DNA of 51,318 nt from an uncultured bacterium (GCA_903824675.1 CAIJXV010000089.1:1-51318); one strand, 5' to 3'. Shown: positions 1 through 8,985, numbered from the stretch's first letter. Numbers and translations: made by a program. The notes: generated from the sequence alone by a model not told the origin.

Positions 1-205
1 AAATTCGATCTTCCTAACCCCATGCGCCAGTTCCGATCTCGGTCGCACCTCGTTGTGTGATGTGACCTAACGGCCTAAAGCCTAATCCCCTACAGCCTGG
101 GTGTCCCTTTAGGACGCCAGCAATTTCTGATTGTCGTTCAGCCCCAGGGTCAGCACCCGGAGATTCGGCGTGGAATAAAGGATTTTTACAGGGATTGCGG
201 CGCAC

Positions 206-394
206 TTATTTCCCGAATGGAATTCCGAGATCCTTACAAATCTTGCGGGCAAGATGATCGTTGATTTCTGTGTGGCGCGGAACGGAGGATCGCCGGTTCT
301 GCTGAGGTTTCCCCCACCACGAGTGACTTCCCCCTTCACGAATGAAGACGCACCCTTGCTCGCGCAGATGCTTGAGCAGCGCCAGTCGCTTCAT
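206..394 (-). CDS. hicA: HicA-family mRNA interferase toxin
   Basis: A 62-residue protein of the HicA (YcfA) type, a small double-stranded-RNA-binding-like toxin that cleaves mRNA when not bound by HicB. The expected signature is visible: an N-terminal helix (LLKHLREQGCVFIREGGSH) and the catalytic histidine at about residue 24 in GGSHSWW, followed by a C-terminal stretch ending in ARKICKDLGIP that is typical of the family. Length matches the usual 60-80 residues. It overlaps the end of hicB by four bases (ATGA), so the two are translationally coupled with the antitoxin first. It appears intact. Confidence 0.9.
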   Translation of the reverse strand: MKRLALLKHLREQGCVFIREGGSHSWWGKPQQNRRSSVPRHTEINDHLARKICKDLGIPFGK

Positions 395-603
395 ACGGTG
401 ACCCGTTCTTCACTATATTGTGAAACCGCCGCATTAATGGCGTCTTGACGATTGAATTCGATGGCTTCGGCCAGCGTAACCCGGAGACTCTCAAGTAGTC
501 CTTCATGGGTGTGTTCCTGACAGTTCACGCCAGGAACCTCTTCAATCCATCCGATCCACCATTGACCATCCTGTTTCGTTACCGCTGTATAGGTGTTTGC
601 CAT
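391..603 (-). CDS. hicB: HicB-family antitoxin
   Basis: A 70-residue HicB-type antitoxin. It has the partial RNase-H-like fold sequence of the family: YTAVTKQDGQWWIGWIEEVPGVN, then a region (SLRVTLAEAIEFNRQ) matching the usual LREALELYLE-like helix. The start chosen is the ATG at 603, preceded by CAAGG about seven bases upstream; an upstream in-frame start would add 44 residues with no family resemblance. It lacks the longer C-terminal DNA-binding domain found in some HicBs, so autoregulation may rely on other contacts. It overlaps hicA by four bases. Its last 27 codons are duplicated at 1325-1406. Confidence 0.85.
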   Translation of the reverse strand: MANTYTAVTKQDGQWWIGWIEEVPGVNCQEHTHEGLLESLRVTLAEAIEFNRQDAINAAVSQYSEERVTV

Positions 604-626
604 TTGTTTGCCTTGATTCGGAAATA

Positions 627-845
627 TTACACTATTGCTTCGAAAACTCTGCGCTTTGCTTCGTCCAGATCCAAAAAATTCGCTTTCCCCTCTTGAATCT
701 TTTTCTCCCGCACTTGCAGTACGTCCGCGTGCCAATCCGGAGATGGTATGGCGTCTTGTATTTGGCTAAGATCGGCCCAAATCTCCTCCAAAGCGGTGAG
801 TTTCTCCGATACGATCATTCTGTCTAAGGGTATGGCGATTTGCAT
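627..845 (-). CDS. PF09720-type addiction module antitoxin, without its own toxin
   Basis: A 72-residue protein that resembles the putative addiction-module component family (PF09720/TIGR02574): an N-terminal helix (KLTALEEIWADL) followed by the recognisable IPSPDWHADVL motif and a helix EGKANFLDLDEAKRR. These antitoxins are normally followed by a RelE/ParE toxin. Here the next gene, only 23 bases downstream on the same strand, is hicB rather than a RelE-type toxin. Either the cognate toxin was lost or the three genes act as one unit. The start could also be the second methionine at residue 10. Confidence 0.75.
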   Translation of the reverse strand: MQIAIPLDRMIVSEKLTALEEIWADLSQIQDAIPSPDWHADVLQVREKKIQEGKANFLDLDEAKRRVFEAIV

Positions 846-891
846 AATTCTTACCTAACCTATAGATTATAAAAACAATGGGCATGGTGCA

Positions 892-1324
892 ATGTTGTTT
901 TTCGATTCTCGATCAATCTCGAGCGGGCCGACCGCCGGGTTGAGTTATTCGCACATCAACCAACGCCTGACCAAGATTCAATCCTTGATGGCGAAAGCCA
1001 CCCACGATTGGGAATCCGCTCTTCTGCAGTTGGAGACGGTGGAGAAGGAGAATCCACTGGAGGCAGAAGGGAAGTCGGGGGATACAGAGCATGGAACGTC
1101 TGGCCCAGGCGGCGAAGCAGGAAAAGGTGTCCGGTTCTTGGCTGATGGCGCTCAATATCTCCATCTTTATCAACCGGATCCGACTGGGGCTGAGTTTGCG
1201 TCGGAAAGCATAGTCCGGTCTTTTTTATGGAACGCAAAGGTCCAATTATATAGCCATGTGTTGCTAAGCCTTTCCGCGCTGGACAGCGCCGAGCGTTCTA
1301 ACCAGCCGGTACATTTCGGTGATT
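892..1324 (+). other. possible decayed coding sequence, unknown
   Basis: An open frame runs through here into the duplicated hicB fragment, but its composition changes midway. Residues 24-55 of that frame look like a helical segment (INQRLTKIQSLMAKATHDW). A second protein-like stretch (MERLAQAAKQEKVSGSW and onward) lies in another frame from about 1091. This is what a frameshifted remnant would look like. I do not recognise a family. The open frame ending near 1350 is unlikely to be an intact gene because its end is read antisense through the hicB fragment. Confidence 0.2.
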
Positions 1325-1406
1325 GTGACCCGTTCTTCACTATATTGTGAAACCGCCGCATTAATGGCGTCGTGACGATTGAATACGATGGCTTTGGCCA
1401 GCGTAA
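1325..1406 (-). pseudogene. duplicated 3' fragment of hicB
   Basis: These 82 bases match 398-479 (the last 27 codons of hicB) with only three differences, and the similarity stops abruptly on both sides. Read on the minus strand it encodes TLAKAIVFNRHDAINAAVS and the same tail as hicB. There is no start codon or N-terminal part, and no hicA copy follows. It is a gene fragment, probably from a fairly recent segmental duplication or a recombination scar. Confidence 0.85.
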
Positions 1407-1434
1407 TTGGAACCCAACGGACAACCAGAGGTCG

Positions 1435-2175
1435 TTAAAGATCTTGTTTCTTGCGTGTGCCTGTAACCTCTGAAAGGCGATTTCTTATCCATCTTCGGAT
1501 CCAGCCTGGCGCCTTGCCCGATGGGCGCTTCGTTCGTTCCGCATCCGCGTATCTCCATTCCGGAAGCAGGTGATCGTACCCGGCGGCTTCATTTTTGACC
1601 GTCGATGCAAAGCGACCTTGCTTGCTGCAAATCCAACGCTCGGCATCATATCGGTTTGACGACGATCGGGGCACAGGAAGCGTCTTTACGTATTCCGCCT
1701 TTGTCCACCACATGTTTCCGGAAAAATGCGTACCCCATGAGTGATCCACGACAAAATTGGCTCCGCAGGCATCACAGTGCTCCAATAACTTTATACATTC
1801 CAAATAGTTATCTATAACGCTGTGTTCCATAAAACGTCTCCAGTCCGTGCAAGGAACATCATGAGGGGTGGCGAATTTAGAGACGCCTTTTGTATGCAAA
1901 TACAAAAGATGACCGGTGCCCTGTTGAATAGAAAAATCGTGAAGTCCCTGTAAAGCAGGAAACTCAAAATTGTCCAAAGGCCCGCCGTACTGGAGGACGA
2001 AATTGTCTTTTGAAATCAAGCTCTTACATTCATCAAATAGCGATTCCGGCCCAACCGCATACGCGAATACCGGCGCGTTCCGGGGACCGCGTGAAGCTAA
2101 TCGCAGGACTTGCTCTTCGACCACGTCTTTCCACCGGCCCACCATGGCTATGTGATAAAAAATGTGTATGTTCAT
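1435..2175 (-). CDS. glycosyltransferase-like protein of the YLHTKG type
   Basis: A 246-residue protein with no signal peptide. The middle contains LLYLHTKGVSK (about residues 90-100), a WRRFMEH segment, and CGANFVVDHSWGTHFSGNMWW split over residues 137-155, a pattern seen in lipopolysaccharide/rhamnan-type glycosyltransferase-like proteins, where the HFSGNxWW part is diagnostic. The C-terminus is strongly basic (WIRRWIRNRL). The most likely role is transfer of a sugar during surface glycan synthesis; substrate unknown. No other glycan genes adjoin it, and the neighbours are toxin-antitoxin genes and repeats, which suggests an isolated acquisition. The family call rests on motif memory only. 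Confidence 0.6.
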   Translation of the reverse strand: MNIHIFYHIAMVGRWKDVVEEQVLRLASRGPRNAPVFAYAVGPESLFDECKSLISKDNFVLQYGGPLDNFEFPALQGLHDFSIQQGTGHLLYLHTKGVSKFATPHDVPCTDWRRFMEHSVIDNYLECIKLLEHCDACGANFVVDHSWGTHFSGNMWWTKAEYVKTLPVPRSSSNRYDAERWICSKQGRFASTVKNEAAGYDHLLPEWRYADAERTKRPSGKAPGWIRRWIRNRLSEVTGTRKKQDL

Positions 2176-2531
2176 GTATTCGTGATCCCGGCTTTCATAT
2201 TACTTTTAACCGGCTTCATGTCAATGTGCTCTTTCATGGAGATAGGGCAAGTGCAGTTACGGAGCACGGCGTAGATTTGGTCGGTACGCAATTAATATCG
2301 CGCTTGTGCTTTAGGCCCTGCTCGGGCACACTTTTCCCAACGAAAGCGCTTCTTCATGCCGGCCTCCACGGGCGTGTGCCCGAACCACCCGAAAAGCGAT
2401 TTCTTATCAATCTTCCGGCAACTGCTCGAAGAAGCGGCGGTGCGGGGAATTTTCAAGTTGGAACATGATGAAAAATCCGGCGGCATTGTGGTCCGCCGGT
2501 GCCGGCCATAAGGCATAGGAAAGGATCGAAT
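2176..2531. other. intergenic region, mostly unassigned
   Basis: No convincing gene. Around 2385-2425 a segment read on the minus strand repeats about 27 bases of the 3' end of the preceding glycosyltransferase-like gene (the part encoding RRWIRNRL, near 1477-1505) with a few differences. It could be a decayed copy of that tail, or chance similarity of basic codons. AGGAAAGGA at about 2517-2525 is the likely ribosome binding site of the next gene. Confidence 0.3.
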
Positions 2532-3950
2532 ATGATTACTGGAACGATGAAAATCGGTTGGGCCCGGGTGGACATCACGCCCCCTAAAAAGACGTTGTTG
2601 CAAGGTCAGTTTCATGCCCGAGTTTCCAAGGGGACCCTCAGCCCGCTGACTGCTACGGCTCTGGCTTTGGAGGTGTGTGCTGCGGATGGAACGACCGGAC
2701 AGGTGGTGTGGCTTTCCTGCGATTTGCCCGCAGAGAGTTTCAAGGCGGAACTCGTGGCCAAACTGGCACGGCGCTGCCCCGGTTTTGATCCGACCTATCT
2801 CACCCTTAATTGCACGCATACCCACAATGCGTCACCCGTTCGGCGGGGTATGTATGAAGAACCGCAAAATGATCCGGATTTCATGAATCCCGACGAGTAC
2901 CGTAATTGGCTGACGGGTCGGCTGGCAGAAGCGATTGTTTCAGCGTGGAAGAAACGCCAGACGGGAACGATCAGCCGCGGGTTCGGTTACGCGGTGGTGG
3001 GGCGCTGTCGCCGGGCCACCTATACGGATGGATCGGCGCGGATGTACGGACAGACCCAGTCGGCAGATTTCCAAGCGCTAGAGGCGTGTGATGATCACGC
3101 GGTCAATTTTCTGTTCACGCACAATGCCGCGGGAAAAGTCAGCGGGGTGATCATCAATTTGGCCTGTCCGTCCCAATGTGACGAGAACGGGGAGGAATTC
3201 TCATCCGACTTTTGGCATGAGGTGCGCGCGGGGATTGCCAAGCGATTTGGCGCCCGGGCCCACTTGCTTCCGCAATGCGCGCCGGCGGGGGATGCCTCGC
3301 CGCATCTCATGCTGGACCAGAATGAAGAGAAGGATCTCCGGGATCGAATGAAGGTGAACGACAAGCAGATCATCGCCCGGCGGATTCTCGCGGCGGTCGA
3401 TGAGGCGAGGACCCATGCTTCTCCGCCCGTGGCAGAGGTGGCGTTTGCGCACGAAGTGAAGACCTTCCGACTTCCGCGGCTCATGGTTACGCCGGAGCAA
3501 TACGAAATGGAGAAACGCATTCCGACTCTCAGCGAGGCGGAACGTCAAAAGAATCCATGGGGATTTGAGCGGATCTGGCCGTTCGGTCCGGTTTGTAACA
3601 TCGTCCAGCGCTATGAACAGCAGGCGGCGAATCCCCTTCACGAGACGGAATGCCATGTCGTTCGCGTGGGAGACGTGGTGTTTGCCACGAATCCCTTCGA
3701 ATTATTCGTGGATTACGGGACCCGGATGCGCGCCCGGAGCAAGGCTCTGCAGACATTTCTGGTCCAGCTTGCGGATGGGTCGGGCAACGGATTTTACCTG
3801 CCGACGGCGCGGGCCTTTGCGGGGGGGCACTACAGCGCCCTGATCAAGTCCAACTGGGTGGGGCCGGAGGGCGGCCAAGTGTTGGTCGACGAGACGGTGT
3901 CGGCCATCAATACGCTCTTCACCGCAGAGGAATATCCCCGGGCCCGGTGA
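2532..3950 (+). CDS. neutral/alkaline non-lysosomal ceramidase-type domain protein
   Basis: A 472-residue protein matching the N-terminal domain of neutral ceramidases (PF04734): the opening IGWARVDITPP, the metal-binding segment NCTHTHNASPV (about residues 100-110), and later VRVGDVVFATNPFELFVDYG and NGFYLPT. No signal peptide is visible, unlike true secreted ceramidases. In PVC bacteria such stand-alone domains are common among sugar-metabolism genes and their substrate is generally unknown. The ATG at 2532 is preferred over an upstream GTG at 2499 because AGGAAAGGA lies just upstream of it. It is followed by a long gap, so it is probably monocistronic. Confidence 0.8.
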   Translation: MITGTMKIGWARVDITPPKKTLLQGQFHARVSKGTLSPLTATALALEVCAADGTTGQVVWLSCDLPAESFKAELVAKLARRCPGFDPTYLTLNCTHTHNASPVRRGMYEEPQNDPDFMNPDEYRNWLTGRLAEAIVSAWKKRQTGTISRGFGYAVVGRCRRATYTDGSARMYGQTQSADFQALEACDDHAVNFLFTHNAAGKVSGVIINLACPSQCDENGEEFSSDFWHEVRAGIAKRFGARAHLLPQCAPAGDASPHLMLDQNEEKDLRDRMKVNDKQIIARRILAAVDEARTHASPPVAEVAFAHEVKTFRLPRLMVTPEQYEMEKRIPTLSEAERQKNPWGFERIWPFGPVCNIVQRYEQQAANPLHETECHVVRVGDVVFATNPFELFVDYGTRMRARSKALQTFLVQLADGSGNGFYLPTARAFAGGHYSALIKSNWVGPEGGQVLVDETVSAINTLFTAEEYPRAR

Positions 3951-4424
3951 GGTTTCAATAGAGGGTGAAACTCGTTCCATCAGAAACCCGCGTTTCGTAG
4001 TCACCCATATCCACCAGGGCGCGACGGTTCCGATCGTGGCGAGGCCGGCAGATGGCTATCGCTTCGGCTGGTGGGCGGGTGCGGAGGAACAGGGACAGGT
4101 TATCAGTCGGGATAGGAGTTGACGAGGGGCGGAGTGGGGCGTAGAGAATAAGGCGGGGAGGGTTTTTATGCGTATGCCACGGGTGAAGGCAGAGGGATAA
4201 GGGTTTTATCATTGCATCTCGCGAATCATCGAACGCCGGTACATTTTCCAGGATGAACAAAAGGATTTTTTTATTTAATTCTGCATAGCGGCTATAGCGA
4301 AGCCGTGGCTGGAAAACAAATCGTCCGCAAAATCGCCGCAAAGGCTTGCTTAAGAAAAATAAAACTAATAACCTTTCCCTAATCAAACATCATGATCTTA
4401 TGATCTTTACCGGAGGATAGGCTA
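3951..4424. other. intergenic region with no recognised gene
   Basis: This 474-base gap is more AT-rich at its right end (poly-A/T tracts near 4260-4385) than the surrounding genes, consistent with a promoter for the downstream fusion gene. A GGAGG ribosome binding site sits about seven bases before the ATG at 4425. Open frames on the minus strand here have no family resemblance. A small CGGCT/AGCCG stem lies near 4288-4304. Confidence 0.5.
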
Positions 4425-6737
4425 ATGGTCAAAGACTGGCTATTCGAGGATGAGGATGCAGTTGCAGCCCACGCGGTGATGGCCGGGCTGCCGGCAAAGC
4501 TATTCGATATCCATGCGCATCTCTACCGGAAAGACACGCTGTCCGTTGCGCCAGAAAACCTTTTTGTTACGGGGCCGGATGATGGCACACCGGATCTGTG
4601 GCGGAAATATCTCGGTCGGCAGGTCGGATGCGACCGTCTGACAGGCGCGCTCTTTATCCCCGTGCCTTTCGTCGCGCGGGAGCGGATCGTCGAAGTCAAC
4701 GCAGGGATCATGCAGATGCTCGCCGGGGAAGATGAGAGCAAGGCGCTCGCCCTCGTGGTGCCGGGCATGACGCCAGCGGATGTGGAGCCCCTGCTCAAGC
4801 ACAAGCCATTCGCCGGGTTCAAGCCTTATCACACTTATAGTCGCACCCAACCCACGTTTGATGCGCTGCCGGGTGACTACATCCCCGAATGGGTGTGGCC
4901 CATGGCGCATGAACACGGCTTGGTTATCACTCTCCACCTGGTGCGGTCTGGCGCGATGGCGGATGCCGGTAACATTCGATATGTGCGCGACCATTGCGAG
5001 CGATTCCCCGGTGCGCGCCTGATCCTGGCGCACTGCGGCCGTTCATTTCATGCGCCCAATGCCGCCGCGGGCATTACCAGCCTATGCGACCTGCCGAACA
5101 TCTGGTTCGATACGGCGGCAATCTGTGAAGCAGAACCCCTCAATGCTCTGCTGAACGCCTGTGGTCCACGCCGCCTGCTCTGGGGTAGCGATTTCCCGGT
5201 CTCCGAACAGCGGGGGCGCTGCGTAACGGCCGGCGACGGCTTTTTCTGGCTGACATCCGATGTCGTGAAGCCGGTGCCGCCGGCATGCCGCCTGCTGCCT
5301 GTCGGGGTGGAGAGTCTGCGGGCTTTCCAAACGGCGGCCGCGGGATTCGGTTTGAATGCGTCCGATCTCCAGGATATTTTTGCCGATAATGCCCGGCGCT
5401 TACTGGGACTGCTGCCGGCGAATGAATCCCTCACGCAGGATACGTATCGCCATGCCAAGCAGCGCATGCCCGGCGGGACGCAATTGCTGAGCAAGCGCCC
5501 CGAGATGCTCGCGCCCGACCAATGGCCGGCGTACTTCCGCGAAGCGCGCGGGTGCGAAACCTGGGATCTCGACGGACGCCACTACTACGATTTTTCCACC
5601 AACGGAATTGGTTCCTGTATGCTTGGATTCCGCGATCCTGACGTGACGCAGGCGGTGAAGCGTCGGATCAATCTCGGCAGCATGTGCACTCTGAATCCAC
5701 CTGAGGAAGTGGAGTTGGCCGATCTGTTATGCGAGATTCATCCCTGGGCTGAGCAGGTCCGTTTCGCCCGCTGCGGCGGCGAAGCCTGTGCGGTGGCGGT
5801 GCGCATTGCCCGCGCCACCACGGATCGTTCGATCGTGGCGATCTGCGGCTATAGCGGATGGCAGGACTGGTACTTGGCAGCGAATCTCGGCGAATCAGAT
5901 TCTTTGCGCGGACATCTCCTGCCCGGTTTAAGTCCTTTGGGCGTACCCCGTGAACTGCGTGGGACGACTCTTACGTTCAGCGCCAACAACAGGGATGAAT
6001 TTCAGGCACTGCTCGACAAACACGGCGACCAGTTGGCCGCGGTGATTATGGAGCCGTGTCGTTCTAACGATCCCGACCCGGGCTTCCTTGAGTTTGTTCG
6101 TGACGGTGCACATCGTGCAGGGGCTCTGCTGGTCTTCGATGAAATCACCATCGGTTGGCGCCTGCACTTTGGCGGCGCCCATCTCAAATTTGGCGTCACC
6201 CCGGATCTGGCTGTGTTTGCGAAAGCCATCGGTAACGGCCACCCCATGGCTGCCATTGTCGGCACCCGGACGGCCATGGCCGGCGCCCACGGCTCATTCA
6301 TCAGCAGCACCTACTGGACGGAGAGCGTCGGGCCGGTGGCGGCCTTGGCGACGCTTCGCAAAATGCAGACCATAAACGTGCCGGAGCATGTTGCCCGGGT
6401 TGGCGCCCGCGTGCAGCACGGCTGGGCGGCGAGCGGGCGCCGCCATGGCTTGCCCGTGCAGGTCGATGGCTATCCCTGCCTGGCCCACTTTCGCTTTGCA
6501 CATGAGAAGACAGATGTGTTGCGAACTCTTTATACCCAATATATGCTCGAACGAGGTTTTTTGGCTGGGACAGGGCTCTATCCGACCATGGCCCACACCG
6601 AGGCCATTGTCGAACGTTATGAAAAGGCAATCGATGAAGTTTTTGGCCGGATCGCGCAGGCGCTGGCCGATGGAAATGTGGAACAGCGGTTGCGCGGCCC
6701 AGTCGCGCACAACGGGTTTCGTCGCCTGACGGGATGA
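4425..6737 (+). CDS. amidohydrolase / class III aminotransferase fusion protein
   Basis: A 770-residue two-domain protein. Residues 1-330 are an amidohydrolase-2 TIM barrel (PF04909): H30 and H32 in DIHAHLYR, H171 in ITLHLVR, H203 in LILAHCGRS, and D256 in LLWGSDFPVS, so the metal/catalytic set is present. Residues 335-770 are a PLP fold-type I class III aminotransferase close to glutamate-1-semialdehyde aminomutases: GGEACAVAVRIARA near 451, D572-E573 in VFDEITIGW, and the PLP lysine K600 in FAKAIGNGHP. Both halves look catalytically complete and there is no stop or shift between them. It probably acts on successive steps of one pathway in the cytoplasm; the substrate is not deducible. A separate, related amidohydrolase is encoded at 44828-45892. 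Confidence 0.85.
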   Translation: MVKDWLFEDEDAVAAHAVMAGLPAKLFDIHAHLYRKDTLSVAPENLFVTGPDDGTPDLWRKYLGRQVGCDRLTGALFIPVPFVARERIVEVNAGIMQMLAGEDESKALALVVPGMTPADVEPLLKHKPFAGFKPYHTYSRTQPTFDALPGDYIPEWVWPMAHEHGLVITLHLVRSGAMADAGNIRYVRDHCERFPGARLILAHCGRSFHAPNAAAGITSLCDLPNIWFDTAAICEAEPLNALLNACGPRRLLWGSDFPVSEQRGRCVTAGDGFFWLTSDVVKPVPPACRLLPVGVESLRAFQTAAAGFGLNASDLQDIFADNARRLLGLLPANESLTQDTYRHAKQRMPGGTQLLSKRPEMLAPDQWPAYFREARGCETWDLDGRHYYDFSTNGIGSCMLGFRDPDVTQAVKRRINLGSMCTLNPPEEVELADLLCEIHPWAEQVRFARCGGEACAVAVRIARATTDRSIVAICGYSGWQDWYLAANLGESDSLRGHLLPGLSPLGVPRELRGTTLTFSANNRDEFQALLDKHGDQLAAVIMEPCRSNDPDPGFLEFVRDGAHRAGALLVFDEITIGWRLHFGGAHLKFGVTPDLAVFAKAIGNGHPMAAIVGTRTAMAGAHGSFISSTYWTESVGPVAALATLRKMQTINVPEHVARVGARVQHGWAASGRRHGLPVQVDGYPCLAHFRFAHEKTDVLRTLYTQYMLERGFLAGTGLYPTMAHTEAIVERYEKAIDEVFGRIAQALADGNVEQRLRGPVAHNGFRRLTG

Positions 6738-6751
6738 TGAGATGAGAATCA

Positions 6752-7033
6752 TCAGGGACAGGTTAATAATTTCCATTGTGCCGGGGTCACCTCATATTGG
6801 CCCATGTAGAACGGTTTGGTAAGCGTGACTTTATGAACCGGTTGATCGTGTCCGTCCACAGCCGAGCCCATCATGAAAGATCCCGGCTGAATCAGCCCCA
6901 AAGCCATTGTTACCCCGTGTCCCACATCCCAAGAGAGGGATTTGTCCGACTCCTGGGCTGGGGGAACCGTTGGGTCGGCAGACAGAGGGGATGCAATTAT
7001 CAGTAATACGGAAACGATAACGATTGACCGCAA
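6752..7033 (-). pseudogene. truncated formylglycine-generating enzyme/SUMF1-like gene
   Basis: The 93-residue frame begins with a convincing signal peptide (IVIVSVLLIIASPLSA) and then the start of a SUMF1/FGE-sulfatase domain: IQPGSFMMGSAVDG, VTLTKPFYMGQYEVTPAQW. The family domain normally runs about 200-250 residues with the catalytic cysteines near its C-terminus. Here it stops after roughly 55 domain residues, a few bases from the stop codon of the convergent fusion gene. The missing part is not found next to it, so this is a deletion remnant, not a frameshift. Confidence 0.75.
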
Positions 7034-7142
7034 GACAAAAATGAGCGGGTCATGATAATCATATGATCTCCTTCCCAGGGTTCGTGTGTCGCTGTTAATG
7101 GGGCTTCAACTCTTTGGATAAACAGATGAAAACGCGGCCGGA

Positions 7143-8717
7143 CTATTTTTCAGTTTTCCTCGATGGGATATCGGAGTTTGCGGGAGGCAACGCATAGAGG
7201 GCCAATTCCGGAGCAAGCATCGTGACCCCTTTGGGCCGATACCATACCGGCGATCCGCTTGCGCGTAGGGTATTATAGAACGGTAAACGTATCGGGGCAT
7301 CCGCGAATTGGCCATTCGCCATATGTGCCAGTGGGCCATTTTGCTGGTACCGGGCCACATAATCGAGGTTTATCGCCACATGGGTTACCCCTTTCTGGCG
7401 TAGATCCGATAGGGGATCGTAGCCTTTTAGCCCATACCAGTGCGGGAGCTGCATCAATCGTGTGTGCGGAGTCCAGCCATGCCAGTTTCTTTCAGGTATT
7501 CCCGAATCAGGAATATCGGCCATGAAATCGTAAGCCACAAAGGCCTGGGGATGGTTTTGATCCAAATATCGCGCCAGTTCTATCCGGTAATCTTCCCGAC
7601 CCAATCGGAGAGTCCATTGCAAAGCGATGTAAACCTGAAAAATCACTACGACCGGTGCCGTCCAGCCGGTTAACCGTCGTATCCATCCCGGACGGGTTCG
7701 CCCCTGCCATGCCTGGGCTAAAGCCAACCCCGCAAGAATCGAAGCCATTCCCCAGAGAGGGAGGTAGTAGCGTGACACGACCCGTGCAATGAATAACAGA
7801 AGAAGGGAATAGAATGCAGCCCAACATAGAATCACGCCTTCGATCCAACTCGTTTTGCGTTCACGACGGATAAGTTGAATCAGATAAAGGGCGAATCCCC
7901 ATCCGGTTACCACCCCCATGCCGTGGATGAAATTATACCCCGGGAAAGGCGTATAAACGGAATCATGAAACAAAAAATCGATTTCACGCGCCATTTCATG
8001 TCGAAAAACCGTCAGCCCGGTCAGTATCTGATAATTGATCATGCACCAAGCCGCCATCATGGCTATGAGAGCGACGAACACTCGTTTCCATCGGGTGCGA
8101 TGATCGGAAGCCGGCAGCATCCATGCGACCGGAAGAGAGATGGCCGCCGCCATCCAGCCGATATGTTTGCCCGATGCGCATAAGGCCGCCGCCACGCCGA
8201 CCATGACCCAACTGTAGGCCCCGTGTTTTTTTTGAGCGGATTGAATGGCCAGCAGGGTTAAAGCCCAGCCGAACCAAAGGGCGGTATCTTCCTTAAAATG
8301 ATGTGCCGCCCACAGGGCGTTTATGTTTGAGCTCACGAGGATTCCTGCGAATATTCCCGCGGACGGTCCCGCCAATCGCCAGGCCAGTAACGAGCAGCAA
8401 AGCGCGGCGCCTATCGAAAATCCAGCCGAGATCAGGCGTCCGATGAAGGCTGCATTTTGTAAATCGGGAGGGGATGCGAGAAGGCGATAACAGGCTTCAG
8501 TGGTATTGATCAGCAGAAGAGGATGATGTAAATCCCGGTTGCCTGAAACAACCTGTGCCGCCTTGCCGCCTTCATCCCATGTGTACCAAAAGGGAAAATT
8601 CTGATTTCGAGAATAACCCCATAAAAGAAATAATCCAAAGAACAGTAACCATGCAACCAGACCCCACGATGGCCGAGTGCCATCGGCCGATGAGGCTGAA
8701 CTCTTAATCATGGGCAT
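7143..8717 (-). CDS. GT-C fold membrane glycosyltransferase (ArnT/PMT-like, family 39 type)
   Basis: A 524-residue polytopic membrane protein. The first membrane segment (LVAWLLFFGLFLLWG) is followed by a loop with the acidic pair in YTWDEGGKAAQV, the catalytic/metal-binding position in GT-C enzymes, and by HHFKEDTALWFG, matching the second conserved loop of dolichyl-phosphate-mannose-type transferases. About ten hydrophobic segments follow and the C-terminal 150 residues are an extracytoplasmic soluble part. It should transfer a sugar from a lipid-linked donor on the outer face of the membrane. It is a stand-alone gene; the acceptor is unknown. The start may be the third codon (second ATG). 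Confidence 0.75.
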   Translation of the reverse strand: MPMIKSSASSADGTRPSWGLVAWLLFFGLFLLWGYSRNQNFPFWYTWDEGGKAAQVVSGNRDLHHPLLLINTTEACYRLLASPPDLQNAAFIGRLISAGFSIGAALCCSLLAWRLAGPSAGIFAGILVSSNINALWAAHHFKEDTALWFGWALTLLAIQSAQKKHGAYSWVMVGVAAALCASGKHIGWMAAAISLPVAWMLPASDHRTRWKRVFVALIAMMAAWCMINYQILTGLTVFRHEMAREIDFLFHDSVYTPFPGYNFIHGMGVVTGWGFALYLIQLIRRERKTSWIEGVILCWAAFYSLLLLFIARVVSRYYLPLWGMASILAGLALAQAWQGRTRPGWIRRLTGWTAPVVVIFQVYIALQWTLRLGREDYRIELARYLDQNHPQAFVAYDFMADIPDSGIPERNWHGWTPHTRLMQLPHWYGLKGYDPLSDLRQKGVTHVAINLDYVARYQQNGPLAHMANGQFADAPIRLPFYNTLRASGSPVWYRPKGVTMLAPELALYALPPANSDIPSRKTEK

Positions 8718-8913
8718 ATTCCTTGCGGGATGGGAACATATTTGAAATAGGAATAATTATCCTCGTTGGAGTGAAAGTCAAGTTTTCACACTTGTTTCCC
8801 GAAGAAATGGGTATTATTGACCCTGACTTTTGCGTTTGATAGCTACACAAATACCCGGGCGTGTAAGGTCAGGGAAAGCCGGCCCCTGACAGAGGGTGCG
8901 TGTGGAATGAAAA

Positions 8914-8945
8914 AAATAGGGGACAAGTTGGCTTGTCCCCTATTT
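8914..8945 (-). terminator. rho-independent terminator of the NifU-like gene
   Basis: A perfect 14-base inverted repeat (8914-8927 with 8932-8945) separated by a four-base loop. Read on the minus strand the stem is followed by a run of T residues (the A run at 8910-8916 on the plus strand). It lies about 40 bases past the stop codon of the minus-strand NifU-like gene at 8986. Confidence 0.9.
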
Positions 8946-8985
8946 GGAGGTTCGTCTGCAGGATTTGTCGTTCTATTCTGCGAAA

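Noticed and set aside
1-205. A gene at the left edge
   Set aside because: Short open frames on the minus strand show no motif; the region is repeat-like and may belong to a feature outside the window.
892-1350. A 152-residue gene
   Set aside because: It runs through the antisense of the duplicated hicB tail and changes composition midway; kept only as a possible decayed remnant.
3955-4386. A 143-residue open frame on the minus strand
   Set aside because: No family resemblance, no ribosome binding site, and an AT-rich region that looks like a promoter for the fusion gene.
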